A stretch of 64,000 nucleotides of DNA from Adiantum capillus-veneris. Lineage: Eukaryota > Streptophyta > Polypodiopsida > Polypodiales > Pteridaceae. Numbering within the stretch: position 1 is the first letter of the stretch; each line of letters opens with the position of its first letter. The notes beneath the pieces were generated by a model. That model was not told where the DNA came from and ran no database searches. It was given only the letters and a program-made list of their open reading frames with translations. Position numbers and translations under genes: made by a program. Below are positions 52,251 through 64,000 of the stretch, piece after piece. The stretch is from NCBI GenBank assembly GCA_014529385.2, contig CM043949.1:107793054-107857053 (forward strand), written 5' to 3'.

Positions 52251-55200
52251 GATGCAAATGATTTAGGTATATCTTTGAATTCTTTTAGTACTTCTACTTT
52301 AACAATAAGCCATTAGTATGTAGGGAGATCTTCTCATCATGCAAAGCTTTCCCTCAAGGATTAATCCATACTCTTCATGTAGCTCTTCTATTTGTAGCAA
52401 AACTTTGTTTGTTGAGGACGATTCATCCATTCAATTTTTACTTGACATGTGAGAAATGAAGACCACTTAGACCTGTCCTTTTTCTCCTCAAACTGTTGGC
52501 AAACAATACCAAATTCGGTACTCCAAATTACCAAACCTCCATGCAAAGGTTTCATTCAAGCATGCATGCAACACATCCAAACTGCAACAAATACAACAAC
52601 TCAAATAAAGTTTCATTCACCTCTCCTGTTGGATGACTTTGCCTCCTAATCATCATGGAGCACAGAGGCTTGCTTGGAGTCCTCTACTCTCTACCTTTTC
52701 TTAACACTTGTTCATGTGTTTGGCATGCTTCTGGTCTATACCTCAGGTGATGGTGATGGGTAGGACCTAGATTGATGATGAAGGGGGATTTTACTACGCC
52801 TTTACTGCCCTTTTATATTTGGGCTTGCTTTGTGGCGAGTCTATGGGATAAGCCTTGCATGATGGAGCCCAAAGAAGAGCACACAACACAATAGCTGCCC
52901 TTGCAGTAGAATATGGAGCAGACATGGCACAAATCGATAGAGGAGTGTAGCAACATAGAGTTGGGGAAAGGCAACATAGAAGTGCAAGAGGACAACCTGC
53001 ATGACATTCAAACGCTCAACACTACATGATGATACTACCCTCCTTCACACAAGTGTTGGGGACCCACGATCTTCGTTTGGCCCAATAATGATTTTCCTTT
53101 TGTTCAGAATTGATATACTTCTTGAAGTCAAGGTATTCCATCCAAAATACAAAAAGGAACTTATCTCTAGATGTACCCAGCAGGTGAAAAAAATTGAGCC
53201 TTTTTTTGTACCACCAAAGCTTTCTTTCAACCCAAGTCCAATCCTCTCGTTGAAATTGCATAATGACATTTATGATAATGAATGTGCGATGTGATGTGGG
53301 CACTTACTCATCTATTACTCTACGTTGCACTGAATTTATATTTGTTGTACACAAATGTTACAACAATTTATAAAAGGTATAAACCAGTGTCACAATATTG
53401 TTCAAGTGAGAAATAGCACATTTGAAGTACTATGGATGTATAGATAGTGAGCTACATCGCAAGTTTTTGCTAGCTCTTGTCTAAGGTCTTGTTTGAGTAG
53501 TTCACACATAGTGGACAACTTGACTACTTTGGCCATATAAGAAACATAATAATTAGAGATTATTTTTAAAAAAATTGACATATTTATCTTCAATATAATT
53601 AAGGGTTGTCATTACTGGAGCCATCAACAATACATGCGAAGATAAGAGAGACCTCATCCAAGAGAAACATTGCCTTTGTTTTAGAATTGACAAGGGATCC
53701 AAAGGTTAAGGAGAACCTAACAAAACCCAAATGGTTGTTCATGGTTCAAATAGCTCCACAAAGCAAACAATTATGTGAAGGGTTGGATACAGGAGAGGAA
53801 CCTATCAGAGAGGAGTAGGTAGACGAGCTGACCGAGATGATGCATGTGAAGATATTGAGGTTGAGGTTGCTACCTTTGGCTAGGTCAAAGGTATCCCATG
53901 CATAAATTGGCCGTGAACAAGTATATAAAGAGGAGACCAATGCAATGAGAGATATAGCTCAAGGATAGAGATGCACAAATCCAGATCGAGATACATTTTT
54001 TAGGTGCATCGGATTTGCTAAAGGATGAGATATTGTTTTTTTTATAATGAATCTCTTGTATTTTCACTTGGACATCAATGAGCTCAACACTAGGTTTGTG
54101 TTTGAGGCATTTAAGTGGCTTGAGCCACATTAGTGGCTTGACACCTCATTCTAGAAAATTGGTTTAAAGACTACCTAATTTTCATTAAACCATGAACATA
54201 GGATATCAATGAGATCCTATCACATAGAAGAAAATTTTAGTATATCATTTATCCCAAAAAAGTGCAAAACAAACAAGTTGACAGTCTTTTTTTTTTGAAA
54301 ATAGTATATGCATAAATTCTTCTTGTATGCATGTCCAAGTATTTTTCAAAAAAAGTTTCAATTTCCTTTCAAGGTTTTTTAGGAGTCTACATGAGATATC
54401 AAAACTTTTGAGCAAGCTATATTCGATTGTACCTAAAAAATGGCCCTTGAAAAATACTAAATGATATCAACTTATTTCTTTCTACTTTTTCAACTCCCTA
54501 CATGCCTTGAGCACAAATCCCTCAAAGGTTTTGGTGCGTTTTTCTATGGTTCATGAGAACAAGAATTCACCAGAAACCTACTTATAGCCACTGAAGTGGC
54601 TTATGTTTACACAATCCTAGTGTTGAATTGGTGGCTTTTAACCCTGATAACTATCCCACTTTCTATTACTTTAATTCTATATAGTTTGTTAAGTTATAGC
54701 TGGCTAATGATATCAATCCTTTTTATTCTCCATCCTTTTCCTTTCTTGTCACCTTGGCAACAATGATTCTTGAACAACTCACATGGTAAAAGATGATCTG
54801 ATGGTAGTCTTCATTCTTGATTCTTTTCCTTTCTTATTGCCTTGGTGGCAATGAGCCCTCACTAGTTCCCACAATTTCTTATTAGTTTCACCCTTGATCA
54901 ACATGCCATGGAACAAACATACTGCAACAAATCATATAGTTAGAGTCTAGATGCTCTTCTAGATTTGTTTCTTACCCAAGGGACATAGCTTCAAATTGCA
55001 ATTAAATCTCTAATCAACTTGATTAGAGATTTTTGGGAATTTTACCTATTTATGGATATTGTGGTTTGTGGGTGCTTGGTAGGACATGCCTTCATATGAA
55101 CAACAATATAACTACTTAATCCTAATATAAAGAGGTGCTCACATCTCAAGAGAGACACACTCAACTCCATTAGAAACCCTCCTTGAAGTTTCTTCTTTTT

Positions 55201-56297
55201 GTGTTCTTGAAATTGTATTTCAACCGTCATTAGAGTTGCATGCATCCTTTGTCTCTCAAGTTCTTGGCATACCTACTTTTCCCCAGAGTCACAACATTGA
55301 ACACATGCAAATGCTAACACAACAACGGAAGCAAGGTGGTGGCATTTGTTTGAGCGGCCTAGCTATATGCCAACTTTCATGGCTAAAATATGGGATGGTG
55401 CTGTAACAAATTCTAAATCTCAACCAAGTGGCGGTGCACATGCAAAGATTACTAAAAAAAAACTCAAACAACGCATGTGGTTGTAAGAAAAATACTTTAA
55501 AAAGTAAAAAAGCCGCTTTTGGTGGGGACTTTAGGATCCGTCTTGGGAGTTTTTTTGGATCGCGCATAGAGGAAGTTGAAAAACTGATTTTTTAATAAGA
55601 AGAGAATCTTTATGAGCTTTTGGAGCAAGATCAAACCATTCCTGTTGTTTCTTGGTTCCTAGCAAGTTTCAATTCAGTACGCATGATGTTATGTACTCCA
55701 AGGTTCTCAAATGTGATGCCTTTCTTTACAATCACATAGCTCTACTCTGAGACTCTGCATGCAACTACTGCATCACTAGTGTCAAGCATTTTTGTTCCTT
55801 TAATGCTCATGGAGTTCAATGGCCATGGTTATCACATACCTTACACATCTTCGTCGATAGTGCTGCAAGGTTCATTTGTAGAAGCATTCAATGCCCTATG
55901 CTTATTGCTGCCTGCAAGGTAGAAATGGCAGTGCAAATTCAGAAGAATGCTCAACTTAATTGCCTCATAAGGACATATTTTGGTGCAGCACTTCTCAAAA
56001 TAACAATTCACAACACTAATGCGCATGCAATTATAATGCAGTTAAGCCGGAAGCAAAAGTAGGATTCAGGTTGCATGTAGAAAAATTGCAAAACTTAGGA
56101 GAGGATCAAAATTGAGTTGAAGTTTACAAATAGCCCTTTATCCTATGGGTGATGAATGCTACAAATAGTCCAAAGGTTTTTATTTTAGCCTATAACACAT
56201 CCAACAAGCTCAAAGTTCAAGCTTTCTTTAGGTTTGCTTTTCTTTAGTGTAGTTTAGAGAACCACCATCCCAAACCCTTTTGTGGAGAGATGTGTAT
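52251..56297. other. No gene seen
   Basis: AT-rich sequence with scattered short frames lacking recognisable motifs (for example plus 53606-53818, minus 55289-55567). A few GTACCAAA-like motifs persist near 52505-52540. Confidence 0.5.
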
Positions 56298-56487
56298 GTC
56301 ACAAAAATAGAGTCACATCCTCATCCTCATCATGTAGCTGTTATAGTCATTCCCATCATAATCACTTCCATTGGGACAGTGACCTAGTGAATGTCACAAA
56401 AACAGAGTCGCATCCGCATCCTCATCCTCATGATGTAGCCGTTATAGTCATAACCACTCCCATTGGGTTAACAACCTAGTACATTGA
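56298..56487. repeat. 95-bp tandem duplication
   Basis: The phrase GTCACAAAAA(T/C)AGAGTC followed by CATCCTCATCCTCAT, TGTAGC(T/C)GTTATAGTCAT and CATTGGG occurs at 56298 and again at 56393 with several differences. Confidence 0.75.
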
Positions 56488-59400
56488 AGCCTTTGTTGAG
56501 ATGTTATTTTGTTGAATTGAGGTCCTATCACAAGCTTTTATACCTAGTCCAACATGGAGATGTATCCATGCCTTGACATGATGTGCACACTTGGACCTAG
56601 CCAACTCACTTTGTGACATCGTTTCTGGTATGATATTAGAACTCTTTGTCCCTAGTCCTTGTCAAAGTGTGTAGCAAAAGAGAAACACGAACATGAGAGC
56701 ATGCGAGGATAGCCATAAGCAAGATTGAAATCATCTAGAAGGTGAACATAAAACTCCAACACCCCCCTCAACAACATATGCTAAGAAGTTGCTGATGAAA
56801 ATGCTTAAGTCTTGAAAAAATATGGAGAGTCAAAATGAGCGCCAAGCCACAAAATGACAAACTATCCAACACCAAGTGAGTTAGATGACCATAGTGGAGG
56901 TTGCACTGATCAAGTAAACATGGAAACTGAAAATAATGGCCCAAAATTGAAACAAGTCGTGGAAAAGGATAGAATGGAAGTGCCAAAGAAACACTCCAAG
57001 TCTAAAGGAACTCATTAGGAAAAATATGAACCCTCTAGGGGCCCTTTGGGATTAAGGTTAATTAGAGGTCAGCCAATAGGAAGAGGGTGGTGGACACACT
57101 CTATACCCTCAAAAAAGTAGGGGGACAAGGTAGCCTTACCCCTCTTAATTGCCTCTTACCTAGTGAGAAGGTAAGGGAGGTGGCTAGGGGAAAGAGGGGG
57201 GGGGGACCACTTTGACCTCTTTTCCCCCACTTTTTGGCGCGGATTTAAAAATACACTAAAAAATTCAAATTTTCAAAAAAAAAATCAAATTTCAAGTTTT
57301 CCCTCCTTAAAAGGTCCCCAAACCTATTTCATGGTCAAAAAAGTATTTTTGACCTTCAAAAGTTAAAAACGTGCACTAAAAAATCCAAAAAATTGATTTA
57401 AAAAATAAATAAATCAAAACATCATTTTCACCCTCCAAAGTCTTTCCAAACCTATTCTATAGCTAAAAAGTGTTTTTTTCTCTCTACAAACCCTTTTCCA
57501 AGCTCTCCATTGCTGCAACAACCACATGCACCCCCTATAGTCCATCATTATTTCTCTGCTAGCTTTCTCCCACCTCCATTGTAGCACCAAGCAAACTCCT
57601 CCTCCATCTCTTCCCCTTGCCCACCACATAGTTTCACACCAAGCTAGCTCCTCTCCCTTCTCTCACCTCCATTACAACATGAAACAAGATTCTACTCCTT
57701 CTACTTTCATTCACTCACACTACATGGAAACCTCTACTCCCGAAGGTGACAAAAGTATGAGCTCACATGAGTTGCATACCACAACAATAGGAGGTGTGAA
57801 TATCGCGTGGGCATTGCAAGGGTTCATCTCCAACATAAAGATAGAATGGTAAGAAAACTACCCTTGTAGCTTACATTCAGAGCTTAACATCATCTCCATC
57901 TTTAAGTTTATCATGCTGGAGAGAATTAACCTCTTTATGGCTTTCAGTGTTTAGGCTTCACACCTCATAACACTGGGTGGTGCTATTTTGTTGATGTCTT
58001 TGGTGCGCCATCTATATTTGTGTAGCATGTGATTTGAGTCTCACAATGTAAGTAGGTTGTGTTATCTATGGAGAGTCATTAAAGATTTTTCTTGTAATTT
58101 ATTCTTCGTATAATTGTCATTAGATAATTGGATGATATCATTTTGTACTTTATAACTTTGTGCTCACATAATCTTTTGTTTACTTACAGATTCAACTTGT
58201 TTTAAGAGGACATGAGCAAGCAACCATGTGCAGAGATGGAAATCACTCTATTTTTGTTCCTTGAGGAACCTTTCACTGCCATGTTAAAAGATTTTAATAA
58301 TAATAGTAGGTGTTTTTTAGAATCTTGAACCAATAGGGACTCTCTAGGAGCTCTCATAGAAGCCATCCATATAGTACTACTATCTTCCCTAGTGTCATAG
58401 ACACACAAATACTCAAGTGTATATGAATCTCTAGATGAGGAAGACAAATACTTGTAAGAGAAGCCTAACAGCAACAACATTGTCTCCATTTGTAATTATT
58501 TTTCATGAGGCTGGATTCCTCTATAAATGCAATATAAATATGTTTTTTTGTTAAATGGTGTCGCATTGAGTGAGAGTATTTAATTTAGATTACTGAAGTT
58601 TCGTACAGATCTGAGAAATATTGTTTACTTTTATGGATATTTTGATTTGCCTGTACGATGATTCAAGTCGCAAGTCTTAATCACTCCACCTTGAAGAAAT
58701 TCAAGCAATATTTTGATTTCAGTTTAATCATTAATGGTTATTCTTTTTTAAGTCGATCATAAACTTTGTCAAGATGTCCTCATTTGGGGATGTTGAATAT
58801 ATATCATTAGCAATGTTTCACAAGTTAAGAAAGCTAAACTCTTGCTTTCCAACATGTTATTGCTTCCATACTATGCATATGCCAAGCTTGATTAGAGAAA
58901 TGATCACTTGAGATGGAGGTGTCTACGTATAGGGGTGACTTATTATTGATTCTTGTTTCATCATACATATATTATAAAGCCTTTGAGTTTCCAACTTTTT
59001 AAGTAGTGTTGACAAGTTTTTGGTATGAAATCTTCTTAAATATCCCTATTCATTAGCTATTGGTAGCTATTTCTTTGGTTGCTAAAGATGATACCAATAG
59101 CTATCACCTTGTGAACTTAACTGTTAAATTCCGGATTTTATTTTTACCATGTAGCTCATTTGGATAGAGAAAGTCTAAACATAAATTATAGATACATGCA
59201 TTGTTAACATAGAAGATATATACCACTCGAGCCTATGTAAACTTCCAATCAAGAAACCTTTGGTTGGATACTATAACAATAGGGGTCACATGTGGTTTCA
59301 AATACCAAAGAAATGGCTTAAGCAAAACATTCCCAAGAACACTAGGTGGACACAAGGAAGTAAAAATTGGCTCCTTGTTTGGTCGATTTCTAGTGTTTAA

Positions 59401-59765
59401 TGTTTAGTGCACAGGATTTGTGAGGCTGTTGACATGGGGAGCTCACTAAAGTATATGTAACATAGCACATGTGTTCAACAGAAGGGATTTTATATTCTTG
59501 TAAAGTTGCAGAAACATGTGTAGATAAGGCCTATAAGGGGTACTTTTAATCCATTCTAGTGAACGCACGTGATATAGGAAAATTTTACATAGTGAATGCT
59601 CCGGACCTTTGAACACAAAGAAAGGGGGGGGGGGAGGGAGGGGGGGAGCTCTAATTACATCTGAGTGAAAAGAAGTGGAATTTGTACTGTCATGTTGCAT
59701 AAAGATTTGCTTTCACTTAATCTAAAAAAGAATTGGTATCCTGGGGTGCAGACAAGGCCATATAA
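56488..59765. other. No gene seen
   Basis: No coding frame with recognisable content. Purine/pyrimidine-rich stretches occur at 57040-57240 and a G-rich tract at 59622-59648. Confidence 0.5.
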
Positions 59766-59860
59766 TGCAAAAAAAGGGGTAGCCACAAGGGCGTGTAGTG
59801 AGCCATCCAAAACTGCTGGATGGGCGATATGTGGGCCCTTGTGGCCACCCTTTTTTTGCA
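59766..59860. repeat. Hairpin 1 (95 bp)
   Basis: Arms TGCAAAAAAAGGGGTAGCCA ... and ... GTGGCCACCCTTTTTTTGCA pair around a short loop (CCATCCAAAACTGCTGGATGG). Confidence 0.8.
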
Positions 59861-60088
59861 TAATTAGGCTATTGCTGCACTCCAGGACCCTAGAAAAGAT
59901 GAGATGAACCTAAAATTGAACTTTTCAAGCACATTTTGCCTTCCTTTAACTCAACTTACTAGTTCCCTGCACCAAAAGGGCAAATCACATTGGACAATAT
60001 AAAAATCTAGTCTCATGCTGCATAAACATCTGGTCTCATCAAATATTAACATTCTTGCTATTATAAGGGGCAGACAAGACCATATAAT

Positions 60089-60184
60089 GCAAAAAAAAGG
60101 GTGGCCACAAGGGCGCGCAGGTGAGCCATCCAAAACTGTTGGATGGGCCATCTGCACGCCCTTGTGGCCACCCTTTTTTTTGCA
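60089..60184. repeat. Hairpin 2 (96 bp)
   Basis: Arms TGCAAAAAAAAGGGTGGCCA and TGGCCACCCTTTTTTTTGCA are exact complements at the base. Inner parts GGGCGCGCAGGTGAG and CATCTGCACGCCC pair with a few mismatches. Confidence 0.85.
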
Positions 60185-60369
60185 TAATTAGGCTATTGTT
60201 GCACTCCAGGACCTTGGAAAAGGTGAGATGAATGTAAAATTTAACTTTTCAAGCACATTATGCCTTCCTTCAACTCAACTTACTAGTTCCCTGCACCAAA
60301 AGGCCAAATCACATTGGACAATATAAAAATCTAGTCTCATGCTACATAAACATCTGGTTTCATTAGCTA

Positions 60370-60550
60370 TTAACATTTTTGCTATCCTAAGGGGCAAACA
60401 AAGCTAGAAAATGCAAAACAAAGGGTGGCCACAAGGGTGCGCAGATGAGCCATCCAAAACTACTGGATGGGCCATCTGCGCGCCCTTGTGGCCACCCTTT
60501 TTTTTGCATTTTCTAGCTTTGTTTGTCCCTTAGGATGGCAAAAATGTTAA
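60370..60550. repeat. Hairpin 3 (181 bp, arms about 87 bp)
   Basis: The stem is longer than in copies 1 and 2: TTAACATTTTTGC at the left base pairs with GCAAAAATGTTAA at the right, then AAACAAAGCTAGAAAATGCA with TGCATTTTCTAGCTTTGTTT and the shared GGGTGGCCACAAGGG core. About five mismatches per 87-bp arm. It could be a foldback MITE or a hairpin RNA locus. Confidence 0.88.
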
Positions 60551-63490
60551 TATTTGATTTAAATTTAACTCTTGATGGCCGAACCACTTAACTTAACACA
60601 CATGGATAAACCGAAAAGCCAAATCACTATGGAGACAGTAGACACAACTCTTAATCATTTTGTCATTGCAAAGTCATCTGAAATGATGTGAGCCTCTACA
60701 ACTTCTTGAATAGCCTCCAACGTTATTGCTTGCATTTTATACGGATTTCCATAGCTTTGAAGCATCTCCTTCACCGTGTGAGCATATTTTTGATGCATGG
60801 CCATGATTCAAGTGTTAAAGTTTTTTTTATTTTTTTTTATTTTTAAGTGTTGAACTTTTCGGTTGTTTTCAACAGCTTCTAGATTTCAATCGGCTCTGAA
60901 TCTGTCTGGGCTTGTCTCACATGAATTTGTTCATCTCATCACGTTCTTCGACCATCATGTGATGAGAAAAAATCATATCTTGCTCGCATTCTCCAAAAAT
61001 CAACGTGCAAGTTGACAATTTATTTAAAAATGATGTAAAACATACATTTTTTACTTTTTTCTTAATCTACGGGCTCCAACGAGCATTAAAACCATGGAAT
61101 CTGAAAATACTCAAAGAACCATTGTTTTTTATTGTGTTAAGGGCTGTATTTCCTACATACAAAACTTTCCCAAAATCTCGCCCTAACACCTTTAAAAGTG
61201 GCTTCCAAGGAGTGCACTCGGTCAAAATTTGAAACTGAAGAAAAAAAATCAGAATGAACTCCTAGACTGTGTATAAACTTTAGAATAACCAAAATTTCCT
61301 TCAAAAAAAAGCTATGCTAAAAATTTGAAAATAGCTCCCCCTTGGACTCCCCACAACGATAGAAGTCAAAGGGTTCAAGGAGAGGTATGGTGTCACAAGT
61401 GCATGGTGGGAATCTCATTGAGGTTTATTTCGTCAAGATCTCTTGTACTTTATCATGTCTTCTCATGTACAATCTTACCAAAAAAAAGAAATTTGACACT
61501 TTAAATGACTACAAATCTTATTTAACTTATCAAACAATCTAAAATATGGTAGACCAAGAGTGCTCTTACACATCAACAAACAAAAAAGTCCAAACTTCTT
61601 CTCATTAACTTTGATAAACATACATTCGTGAACAACTTCCAAGGGGTAGTGCAGTCATAGTTCTTACATCCATTCCATGACATGGTATGATCATGGGGTG
61701 ACCTATCATATAAAAATATATCTGGTGGGGGTGCCCTCATGTTAGGAAAGGGTGTGCTGCTGATGAAAAGCTGTTGTATTGTCCTACTAGGGATCTCTCC
61801 ATGTTAGCATAGTGATTTTTGGTGTAGTGGGAGCCACATTGCTTGAGGAGAGCTTTGTGCCACCGTAAAAGCTTCATGTTATGCCAGTTCCTTGAGCCAT
61901 TCGTGCGAACAACGCCACTTAACTAGCATAGTAAGAGGTCACCTTGTATCATGACCCATTAGAGACATGTTCTTCAAACAAAAATATGTATGAATTCAAC
62001 ATTTTTAAGTTGTATAATAAAGACACTTGTTAAGTATATGTTGTACAAATTTGCAAGTATTTCCATCCAACTAGAAATAAAAAATCCTAAAATATACATT
62101 AGGATGAGATTACCCACCTCTAAAAGGATGGATTTGAAGCACCTACCTGCAAGATGTAACAAAGAAGGCTATTTTAGAGGAAAAGTGGTGACACTTGACC
62201 TCTCTAACCTGCACCCACTGTTTCTTGTAATGCCACTGTTTTGAGTTGAAGAGCTTGACATTCGTGCATCCACGAATGCAAAGAAGCACATGCACCCATA
62301 CACAACCAATTGCAATAGCCTAACAAGCCTACTTCTCCCCTCCCAAGATATTGAAGAACCATACACATTCGTCTCACCGACAGTATGACGATCTTGGGAT
62401 GACCCCTGCTCACCCTCACGTGCGGCCTTCGGTGCAAACACCGCGGACAAGCAATATGTACACTTTTGTTGTGCGGAGTACATGGTGGTGGAGGCATACA
62501 ATTTGTGATGTCCGTGAGCACCATGGCAGCTGTTGCGTGAGGAAGAAAAGAATGAAAAGAAAGAGGGGGGAGGGAGAGGGAGGAACATGGGAGGAGAGAA
62601 GGGGGCAGGGGGGGAGAGGGAGAGAGGGGAGGAGGAGGAGAGAAGGGGGTAGGGAGGGAGAGGAGAGGGAGAGAGGAGGAAGGAGGAGGAGAGAACAAAA
62701 GTTTTTTTTTAATAAAAAAAGTGGACTTTTAGTGTTTGTAGCTTTTAAAAAATGTCAAAAAATGATTTTTTGATGTGTATATATGTTGGGAGGGAGTTTT
62801 AAGTAAAAAATAAGTAAAAATAATTTTTTTTGAAAAAAAGTCAAATTTTGGCTCTTAGTGACCCACGTTTTTGCTGATGTGGCCACACCCCTTTACTCCC
62901 TTCACTTTCCAAAAGCTAGAGAGCGAAAGTGACCTCTTAGGTCCACATCCTACATGTGTCTAAAAAAAAGGCTAGAAAAGTCTACTCAAAACTAGCTTCT
63001 TGAATGCCCTTGTCCCCTTAATCTTACACAACATTAGCCTTAATCCCTAAAAATTAGGATTCTTTACAAGGCCCATGCAAAGTCCATATTTCTCCTAATG
63101 TAACATAGGAGGTAAAGGGGAAAATGAAGTGGCTAAGGTCAATGCTAGCAGTTGATAACTTGACCGAGGAATCAAGAATGAAACCAAGGGAGAAGCTATC
63201 TTGGTCCTAAAATAACAATTACCATTTGCATCTCTACAATGTTGATCTCCAATAACATCTAGCAGCTCTATGTCTATGTCTTCCATAGTAGGTACAAGTA
63301 ACATCAGGTCAATTTTGATGGGTAGTAATGTTGGGCTATTCTTGCTGAGTAGCAACCCCACTATCCCTCCATCCCCAAGAGCTGCTAAATCCTAGTGTCC
63401 CCCACAATAGGGTCAAGGGTATATCGATCATGCTAAGATACTACTACAAAGGGGATGCAAAGCAGGTAGGAGTTATTTAAATAGCAAGTA
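60551..63490. other. No gene seen; GGA-rich tract at 62560-62695
   Basis: AT-rich sequence without a supportable gene. A purine-rich (GGGA/GGA)n block at 62560-62695 generates Glu/Gly/Arg frames on one strand and Ser/Pro frames on the other; these are not genes. Confidence 0.55.
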
Positions 63491-63503
63491 GAGTGTTATA
63501 CTT

Positions 63504-63507
<4 letters not shown>

Positions 63508-63558
<51 letters not shown>
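63508..63558. repeat. (GA)n microsatellite
   Basis: About 25 GA units. Confidence 0.95.
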
Positions 63559-63559
<1 letters not shown>

Positions 63560-63605
63560 ACAATATGTACGTGGTTCACCCAAGTGTGGGCTACATCCAC
63601 GAGAA
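63559..63605. other. LTR-type inverted motif
   Basis: TACGTGGTTCACCCAAGTGT followed by GGGCTACATCCACGAG is an imperfect hairpin of the kind often seen in LTRs of plant retrotransposons (TACGTGGTTC ... CTACGTCCACG). It suggests that an LTR fragment lies here, near the protease fragment. Confidence 0.4.
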
Positions 63606-63674
63606 AGAAATCACTCAATGGTTGTACACTTCAAACTTGAAGTTTCTTGCAAATTTAACACCAAATACATCCAC

Positions 63675-63977
63675 CTACAAGTCCTTTATAACTCCCAAGT
63701 ACGTCACCGTTGATTGGTTGGCCAGCTTTATGCGAAAACCTGAATTCATCACCATGTTGAGTTCCAACTTTGATACACAGGCTTGAGTAATAACACATAC
63801 TTGTGTACCTCCATCAATATAAGCCTCTCCAATGCACTTCCTCTTATGCCATGCATCCATAGTAGGGTATATTTCAGGTAGCTCATTCAAAGACGAGACT
63901 CTCACCGGCCCCCTTGTAGGCTCCTTCTTCATGGGGTTGATTACATACTTCCACTGCCTCCTTGAGTAATAACACAA
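63675..63977 (-). pseudogene. Gypsy-type protease fragment
   Basis: The frame contains EAYIDGGTQVCVITQACVSK, SGFRIKLANQSTVTYLGVIK and DL, matching retropepsin regions usually written as ALIDGGA..CVIT ... ADQ..V.PLGIL. The active site is DGG. No RT or integrase follows inside the window. The active-site segment is repeated at the window edge (63961-64000). Confidence 0.65.
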
Positions 63978-64000
63978 ACGTGTGTACCTCCATCAATATA
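63782..64000. repeat. Direct repeat, period 179 bp, incomplete at the window edge
   Basis: CTTGAGTAATAACACA(T/A)AC followed by (T/G)TGTGTACCTCCATCAATATA occurs at 63782 and at 63961. On the minus strand both encode YIDGGT(Q/H)VCVITQ. The second copy runs out of the window. Confidence 0.85.

Larger units (their letters stand above)
59740..60550. repeat. About 320-bp tandem repeat with internal hairpins, 2.5 copies
   Basis: Hairpins at 59766, 60089 and about 60413 are separated by nearly identical spacers (TTGCACTCCAGGACC, CTTTTCAAGCACAT, ACTAGTTCCCTGCACCAAAA, CAATATAAAAATCTAGTCTC), giving a period of about 323 bp. The last copy ends differently, with a longer stem. Confidence 0.85.

Noticed and set aside
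55289-55567. 92-residue minus-strand frame
   Set aside because: Phe/Cys-rich with no motif; AT-rich surroundings make such frames common.
62204-62773. Ser/Pro-rich minus and Glu/Arg-rich plus frames
   Set aside because: Both come from the GGA-rich tract.

Overview
This looks like a repeat-dominated stretch of a land-plant nuclear genome. The evidence is: Ty3/gypsy and Ty1/copia elements primed by initiator tRNA-Met, a plant-type CACTA (En/Spm) TNP2 transposase, a CACTA-type three-exon gene with consensus GT..AG introns, a non-L1-like LINE, and very dense (CT/GA)n and (CA)n microsatellites. The LINE type and the microsatellite density make me lean to a seed-free plant (fern or lycophyte), but that is a guess. 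I see no rRNA, tRNA, CRISPR or prokaryotic gene. No ordinary single-copy host gene is intact. One host-like gene, an FCP1/HAD-type phosphatase, is present but broken.

Layout. 1-6228: Ty3/gypsy chromovirus-like element on the minus strand, whose gag-pol stays in one frame but carries about seven stop codons. 6229-9350: LTR-like and unassigned sequence with long microsatellites. 9352-10800: copia reverse transcriptase/RNase H fragment that has lost its catalytic YVDD. 11105-13580: second, heavily decayed gypsy copy (minus). 13742-15687: CACTA 3' part with an intact three-exon gene, subterminal repeats that form a large hairpin, and a CACTA terminus. 15992-16407: small inverted-repeat element. 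16606-21250: LINE with both ORFs open, lying between two CT microsatellites. 22464-27295: second CACTA element with a decayed TNP2 transposase.

29527-33470: decayed plus-strand gene that I read as an RNase H-fold transposase of a family I cannot name. Its apparent intron is filled with a ~190-bp tandem array rich in TTTGGTAC. 34260-35904 and 49095-50157: the FCP1-like gene on the minus strand, split by a 13.2-kb gypsy element (35905-49089) that has matching 1,038-bp LTRs and a GTTGT target duplication. That gypsy element is itself split inside its protease by a 5.6-kb copia element (39013-44581) with 194-bp LTRs. 50300-51440: a second, ~100-bp-period array, also TTTGGTAC-rich in the sense direction of the minus-strand gene.

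52260-64000: mostly gene-free. It holds a ~320-bp tandem repeat with three long hairpins (59766-60550) and, at the right edge, a gypsy protease fragment whose active-site segment is duplicated.

Order of events that can be read: decay or domestication of the transposase/phosphatase block, then gypsy insertion (LTRs about 1.2% different), then copia insertion (one LTR difference). The block 29.5-51.5 kb is the most interesting part of the window.
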